From Isoetes taiwanensis (Eukaryota > Streptophyta > Lycopodiopsida > Isoetales > Isoetaceae), in NCBI GenBank assembly GCA_021234155.1, contig JAJEKV010000011.1, positions 22,022,416 through 22,086,415 on the forward strand: DNA of 64,000 nt, in the 5' to 3' direction. The position numbers and the translations under genes were made by a program. Below the pieces are notes generated by a model, which was given only the letters and a program-made list of their open reading frames with translations, made no database searches and was not told where the DNA came from. Positions 59,463 to 64,000 of the stretch are shown one piece after another (position 1 is the first letter of the stretch; each line of letters begins with the position of its first letter).

Positions 59463-61116
59463 AAACCACGGGTTGGGAGTGCAAACTAGCTAGAAATACA
59501 ACACGCACTCTACAAATACTGCTGGCATACCCTCACACAAATAGAATAGAGCAACAGAATCATATGCAAACCATAGCAAAATGGCCATATAATTATACGT
59601 TTTGCGCGACGAACTATTTTTTGTGATATAGGTTTAACTAATAATAAATCTTAGAGCATAAACCAAGAGAGTGAACTGTGAAATGCAACTTGAGAGTTAC
59701 ACATATATGCAATCCAGTGAATGGGTGATCCTCATCCATGTAAGTTTGCACATCCTACCTTTAATCCTTGAAAGTGATTGTTATCCACCTAGTACTAAAA
59801 GCTTCAACGGTCACATATATGATTGCATTCTTTTCTACAAAGCACTTCCAAAAATGGATATTTTAAAAAGCAAGCAATGATTATTAGCTTCATCTTTTTA
59901 GTATTGACATTCTAACAAGTATTTAGAGTTCAAGTTATTTCACGGAATGACACTCATGTATGCTGTGAGCCCAACATATAAGAGTGGCATTCTGTGAAAT
60001 AACTTGATATTTAAATCATTTTTTGCTCTCTAACTTTTTATGTTACGGATGCGAGAGTACCAACTCCATCCCCGGGGGCCCCCGGAGAGTGAGAGAAACT
60101 TTTTGAATTCTATAAAAGAGTTTGAGAGCCAGGATATATGCCACTTACATACGACCAGGCAGATTGGCATAGGATCCTCCTTCGAGTCCAAGTAACATAC
60201 TATTCCATCCACATAAGAATGAATTGTCTTGTCTTCAAAGAAATGATGAGAAAATGTATCTACACTTTTGAGGGCCAACTATCTCAAATGATCTACTCAC
60301 TACTTCATGGTTTAACCCCCTCGTTTGCCTTTTCTAATTGTTGGAATTTCAGTCTGTATTTGTTTCACCATTTGGAAATATCCGAATCTACATCCCACAT
60401 CTCGGAGAAGGAATTGTAGGAACAACTCAAAGTGAAGAATATCTGTCTCTTTCACACTCTCAAATTCATAGCAACATATATGCATACATTACATTGTTGA
60501 ATATAAAGATTGCAACAGGTATATTCAATGTATATCCAAACAACTTATTTTTTCACCTTTTTTAGTGAAGCATATTGCCACATAATAATTATCATAAAAC
60601 TATAGCACTAAGAATAACGTCGTTGTCCTTTGGTCCCTCGTTCTTCTGAAACCAGAGGGTCCATCTAGCAAGGTCAAAGTTGCAGCATCATTAGCTTGAA
60701 ATGTGGTTGTGAAAGATGTCATGTAAATAAACAAACGCCTTTTGTAGTTTATTAGGTTATAGTTAATCTCGCAGCATGCTCAGCCAATATTTCATTCTTC
60801 TGAATATTACAAGCAGAAATAAAAGCCTTTTAGATGACAGCATTAGGATAGAGAGGCATTGGATCAATCAAGTTTATTGCTTCCTGCAAACTATCTGAGG
60901 GGGAGAACAGCATCAGGGGTCGCAGTCGGAGCCAGCATCTCGGAAGTTGCCAGCAGCTCGCAGGTTAGTTTTCTTGCATTTTCTTTCGGCTTGCATTTTC
61001 TTGCACTTTCGCAGGTTAGTTTGCTTCTCTCAGTGCACTTTAAGTGCATCATTTGCCCAGATTACACTCACTATTTTAAGCCTTTCTAACTTTAACCCTG
61101 TTCTAAAACACAAGAT
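59463..61116. other. Non-coding, no gene recognised (contains a strong hairpin)
   Basis: Includes the inverted repeat at 59932-60007, a CCCCGGGGGCCCCCGG palindrome at about 60069-60084, and a CTTGCATTTTCTT...CGCAGGTTAGTTT duplication at about 60957-61022. No convincing coding sequence. Confidence 0.5.
59932..60007. repeat. 25-bp inverted repeat with 26-nt loop
   Basis: CAAGTTATTTCACGGAATGA (start of the left arm, 59932-59956) pairs with GGCATTCTGTGAAATAACTTG (end of the right arm, 59983-60007), with only two mismatches or wobble pairs. Confidence 0.9.
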
Positions 61117-61172
61117 AAGCAGACTAGCAGACTAGCAGACTAGCAGCTGCAGACTAGCAGACTAGCAGCTGC
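61117..61172 (+). repeat. AGCAGACT/AGCAGCTG tandem repeat
   Basis: An 8-bp unit AGCAGACT repeats about six times, interrupted twice by AGCAGCTGC. Confidence 0.95.
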
Positions 61173-61857
61173 TAGACATTAATATGGATATGGATAGGCT
61201 CGATGGTTGTAGTGGATGTGATGCTTCTGTGGGTTGGCCCAGTGGTCAAGAATGCATTCAGGGCAAAGCAACCGATAAAAAAGCCCATAAAAAAGCATAC
61301 ATCTTTGCAATGGCCCAACAGGGGATAGGGCAGAACAGAGGATGCATCTAGAAGGAGCACAAATTTTGCTATTCTCAGAGCAACTCAAGCTTACAAATTT
61401 TGGAAATTACAGATTTTGAAAATAAACAGAGTATACAAATTTCAAAACTTAGCTTAAGGCTAGAGGGTCTAAGAAATGTCATCTCTTTTAAGCATTTGTT
61501 ATGAGCAAACTAAAGAAGTTCGAAATGCCCTAAATAGATGAACGGGAAGTAGACAGAGACGTGCATTCTTTTTTAGCCAGCTCTGGTCTATGCTTTGCAA
61601 AATGATTGTGGCCCTGAACATTTGTAGTCCAAACTAATGTATGCTTCCAATTTCATTGTCATCATCCTGAGCACAAGTCTCCCGATTGTAGTTGTATTAT
61701 TAGGTAGAAATAAAGACCCGTCCTTCCTGTTGAATTTAGTATTGTGGAGACAGTTACTGTAATTAAAAGTCTGCAAGTGTTCTAACTCCAAAGAATCAAA
61801 TAGATAAATGGCATTGAAAACTATAGAGTATTCGATCCCAATTCAGGATTATGACTT

Positions 61858-62150
61858 GTAAATCAAACAAGCATGTGCAGGATGCAATTTGGTGGCATGG
61901 CAGAGAAGAGTTGTCCTTGCCTTTTCCTGCAGTTCATACTGAGTGACTGCAGTAGAGGACGTGAGATATCCACCCAAAGCAATGTTATTGTTGGTTTGCA
62001 CAAAGCCTTCACAGAGCAGATTGTAACAGCCAGTTTGTCTGTATGCGTCTCTCTGCAAGAATGGAACAATTCTGAGATGAATGAAACGAACCATCCTGCC
62101 ATCCTGCCTCTATGCTATTCAGATCGTTATTCTCAAAGCCTCCTTCAGTA
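61858..62150 (-). pseudogene. Neprosin-domain (DUF239) fragment
   Basis: On the minus strand NDLNSIEAGWQ (about 62130-62098) is followed, after a frame change of a few bases near 62050, by RDAYRQTGCYNLLCEGFVQT and NNNIALGGYLTSSTAVTQYE. This is the conserved core of the plant neprosin family: GW, the TGCYNLxCxGFVQ block, then xxIxLGG. Active members are secreted glutamic peptidases. The rest of the domain (KDPxTGNWW and beyond, and the N-terminal activation peptide) is not found. ATTCTTGCAG just before the block could be a splice acceptor, so an exon of a real gene is possible, but a relic is more likely. Confidence 0.7.
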
Positions 62151-62767
62151 TGACTGCATATGAGTGTCAGTTGTAATGGTTAGATTTGCCTGCTAAACTT
62201 GTCAATAATAAGGTCTGTACTACTTTGGTTATGCATAGCCTTGGGTTCATTTGACTCGTTTGCATAGCCTTGGGTTCTCTCTGAAAAGCAAAACCTTGTA
62301 TACGGCTCTTGGTCAGATTATAATCAACAGCATAATTATGTGTATAAGGCAAAACAACCCATGGGACCGGATTCTGAAGGCAAAGGAAAAAAAAGGAAGA
62401 AAAACAGAAGCAGCAGCAATGGCTAATTCTAGCAGTGGAGGAAACGGATACCAGTTGGGTTTTTCGGTACATCAACCAAACAGTGCTTAGCAGGTCTTTA
62501 TCAAATGCTGAAGGTAAGGCTAGAACAGAGATCATGGCATTGTACCTTTCTAAAAAAGAGAGAGAGCGTGCTTCTATACTAAGGCTTTATCTTGTTAGAT
62601 GGGGTTTTAGATCATGCTACTACCTCCTTCCTAACAGGAGGTGTGCAACGTCCACTATATTAGCATTAACTTAGTATAATTGTTGGGGATTTAAGTTTTA
62701 AATTTAAGATAATGTAACCATTGGTGTGCAAGAACCCTTAGTGGAATTTGTTTATGGGTTTAAGGTA
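62151..62767. other. Region between the neprosin fragment and the S6 gene
   Basis: AT-rich. Contains a GGAAAAAAAAGGAAGAAAA purine run near 62386. A 24-codon frame at 62419-62490 (ATGGCTAATTCTAGCAGTGG) has no known relative. The promoter and 5' UTR of the S6 gene must lie here; no TATA box can be fixed. Confidence 0.4.
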
Positions 62768-63988
62768 ATGGCTATGGCGCTCCACACATTCGTACCCTCG
62801 CAGTCAGCCCTTGGATTTATTTACGCCTGCAACCGTGTATATATTCCAGGTACAGTTTCTTGCATTCCTGTTCTTCCGGCATGGTTTAGAAGCATGTTTT
62901 TAGCTTTACTCTTGGGTTTTTGCTCCTCTAATTTAATGCTCCACTGTTAGCAGTTATAAAGTGTAGACATTTTAATTTAAATTTAGCTTATGTTTATTTT
63001 TAGGCCTTAATGTATAATCATTTATTCAATGTTGTTAAATGAAGCTCATGTTGTAGCCACAAGACAAATTGGCCAATCCAGCTTGTTGCTCAAGGTGTTC
63101 CAGAGACAATTAGTAGTTCAACAAGCGCATAAGCGATGGCAGGTTATACACACATCCCTGGCTTGGATTTATTTTAGATTATCAGTAAGAATTGTGACAA
63201 ATTCACAGTGAAATGTTGCTAAAAAGACACAGATGGGTCTTTTTTCTGTCAAGGCTCTGTCACAGGCAGAGAAATGTTGCACGTAGTATGTGCATTACAC
63301 TAGCAATTTAAATAAATTGCAAACATGTGATTCTTCTACCAGAATTAAATGTTATATGTGACATGAAGCTAATGTGAGTCTTCTTTCTAAATAATAGGTG
63401 CTTAATTTCTCATGACAGTCTCACTTTTTTATTAACCATTTACTGTTCCTAGCCTGCTAAGGGCACGGCTAGTTAGACATCAATGAAGTTAAGGAATCTT
63501 TGGTGAAACCAAGGATGCTCGTGCAGTGACTAAAAATAAAATCTTCTCTATTTTGTTATTTCCTATTGGAAAATTTGTAGCCATAATTGTCATAGCTTTC
63601 TCTCCAGATTTTTGCAAAAAAGGGTGATGAAGCAGAACTAAAGAGACAGCATGACATTGAAATTATAGAACAAGCTCTTCCTGATTTCAGAGAGCTCGAT
63701 AAAGGTAATAAAATTATATGCTTGAATTTTTCTACCTCCTTGCCTCATTTTGGCCATTTCGTATGCAGACAGCCTTCAATCAATTCTTGACCTTGAACTC
63801 GAAAGCTCGTTCAACCTTGACACTGGTTAGTCGGTTATGGCTTATCCTTATCTTGTTTATTGATCATATAAAGAAAAAGGAATTGACCTGTAGTTTTCCA
63901 TGTCCTACAGCTCGGCACTATGAAATCATGTTTTTGATACATGAAGATAATGTTTCAGAGGTTCCTGATGTCATCCAGAAGGTTAAGG
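62768..63988 (+). CDS. RPS6: Plastid-type ribosomal protein bS6, first five exons, cut by the window edge
   Basis: Exons 62768-62849, 63057-63142, 63608-63704, 63769-63825 and 63911-63988 join in frame with GT-AG introns. The first two encode a Ser/Arg-containing, hydrophobic N-terminus (MAMALHTFVPSQSALGFIYA...), as expected of a transit peptide. The next two encode an acidic linker (KRQHDIEIIEQALPDFRELD). The fifth begins the bS6 domain, RHYEIMFLIHEDNVSEVPDV. The sequence matches the start of plastid S6 alpha-type proteins (RHYExxxLIHE...), components of the organelle 30S subunit that bind 16S rRNA with S18. About 130 codons are visible; the rest of the domain is beyond position 64000. A mitochondrial S6 is the alternative. 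Confidence 0.88.
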
Positions 63989-64000
63989 GTATGATAATTC

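Noticed and set aside
60885-60920. CTATCTGAGGGGGAGAACAGC resembling a Copia PPT next to an LTR
   Set aside because: No LTR pair or RNase H sequence nearby; a purine run alone is not enough.

Overview
This window is intron-containing nuclear DNA from a land plant. The evidence is a nitrilase-family gene with nine exons and GT-AG introns, the start of a nuclear gene for a plastid-type ribosomal protein S6, a PPR fragment, a neprosin-like fragment, and a Copia element whose primer-binding site matches plant initiator tRNA-Met. I cannot name the species. A repeat-rich, slowly purging genome such as a fern, lycophyte or gymnosperm is a reasonable guess, but only an inference.

Layout. Positions 302-13315 are one Copia LTR retrotransposon with near-identical LTRs (188 and 191 bp), a TTATA target duplication and a broken gag-pol. 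It is split by an 8.2-kb DNA transposon (2067-10283) with 26-bp perfect terminal inverted repeats. The inserted element carries, on the minus strand, a decayed transposase-like gene of the GHTH/DUF7869 type. On the plus strand it carries a long degraded passenger region that includes an FCP1/NLI-type HAD phosphatase domain and about ten copies of a TCTCGACT-CGAGTCGAGA palindrome. This is the best candidate here for an undescribed system. Next come a SWIM-finger-like relic, a PPR relic, a PIF/Harbinger transposase relic and a Harbinger-type MITE (13.7-20.5 kb).

Positions 21918-25545 hold the clearest intact host gene, a 302-residue nitrilase-superfamily amidase of the Nit1 (deaminated glutathione amidase) type with all three catalytic residues. 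An inverted-repeat element (26897-28185) and a single-exon helical-repeat ORF on the minus strand (28500-29486) follow. Positions 29.5-34.2 kb are mostly non-coding, with short tandem duplications and a 228-bp TIR element that contains tRNA-like promoter boxes.

Positions 34.2-56 kb are a graveyard of transposons. An L1-type LINE is interrupted by a second LINE family that ends in an ATTCT pentamer tail; that family recurs at 43.8-45.6 kb, at 55.4-56 kb and as several 3'-end stubs. There is also a pogo-like transposase relic, a 1.2-kb fold-back element containing a CTAT microsatellite, and a second Copia fragment.

Positions 56-61.8 kb are AT-rich non-coding DNA with diverged direct repeats, a strong 25-bp hairpin and a CATGCA-rich tract. 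A neprosin-domain fragment lies on the minus strand at about 62 kb. The first five exons of the S6 gene (62768-63988) run off the right edge. The two host genes are not functionally linked; each is an independent housekeeping gene embedded in transposon debris.
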